A stretch of 6,899 bases of DNA from JBEINZ01 sp040377825 (lineage in GTDB: Bacteria; Pseudomonadota; Alphaproteobacteria; Rhizobiales; Ancalomicrobiaceae): the NCBI GenBank assembly GCA_040377825.1, contig JBEINZ010000173.1:1-6899 (forward strand), written 5' to 3'. Both the position numbers and the translations under genes were made by a program. Every line of letters begins with the position of its first letter. Position 1 is the stretch's first letter. Below, one piece after another: positions 6,868 through 6,899 of the stretch. Below the pieces are notes generated by a model. The model ran no database searches. It worked only from the letters and a program-made list of their open reading frames with translations, and was not told where the DNA came from.

Positions 6868-6899
6868 CCGTTCGGATCGAAGCAATCCGAACGAAAAGG
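6868..6899 (+). repeat. Hairpin-forming 32-bp direct repeat, copy 2 (at right edge)
   Basis: This is the second copy of the repeat at 4551-4582, in the same orientation. It has a perfect 9-bp inverted repeat, CGTTCGGAT (6869-6877) and ATCCGAACG (6885-6893), around a 7-base loop, again followed by GAAAAGG. Of its four differences from copy 1, two improve the stem: A/G becomes C-G, and G-T becomes G-C. One, in the inner stem, breaks a pair, and one is in the loop. The window ends at its last matched base, so the repeat may be longer than seen. Confidence 0.75.

Overview
The window is high-GC DNA that reads entirely left to right. It looks like a chromosomal segment of an alphaproteobacterium, plausibly a Rhodospirillales-type organism. 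This rests on gene content and order (rsmI, yraN, gshB, then comM/yifB), the GC-rich codon usage, and a soluble hybrid histidine kinase of alphaproteobacterial style. The taxonomic call is inference from the proteins; there is no rRNA gene here to anchor it.

Left part (1-1913): the 3' part of rsmI (16S rRNA 2'-O-methyltransferase, SAM-binding N-terminus off the left edge) overlaps by one base the start of yraN (UPF0102 nuclease-fold protein). After a 104-bp gap comes gshB (glutathione synthetase). This is a housekeeping cluster for ribosome modification, possible DNA processing and glutathione synthesis. Middle part (1949-4534): 35 bp after gshB is a secreted periplasmic sugar-type substrate-binding protein with no ABC permease or ATPase gene in view. 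It is followed by comM/yifB, an AAA+ ATPase related to magnesium chelatase and linked in other bacteria to DNA uptake and branch migration. The comM start is best placed at 2999, which leaves a 120-bp gap in front of it.

Right part (4535-6899): a soluble hybrid sensor kinase with order PAS, HisKA, HATPase, degenerate receiver, intact receiver, and no partner regulator in view. It lies between two copies of a 32-bp hairpin-forming direct repeat (28/32 identical), one in the gap before the kinase and one at the right edge. A 22-codon reading frame starts just after the first copy and overlaps the kinase start as ATGA.

I see no tRNA, rRNA, CRISPR array, transposase or phage gene. The points most worth a second look are the paired hairpin repeats, the pseudo-receiver of the kinase, and the small frame coupled to the kinase start. 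None of them amounts to a clearly new system on sequence alone.
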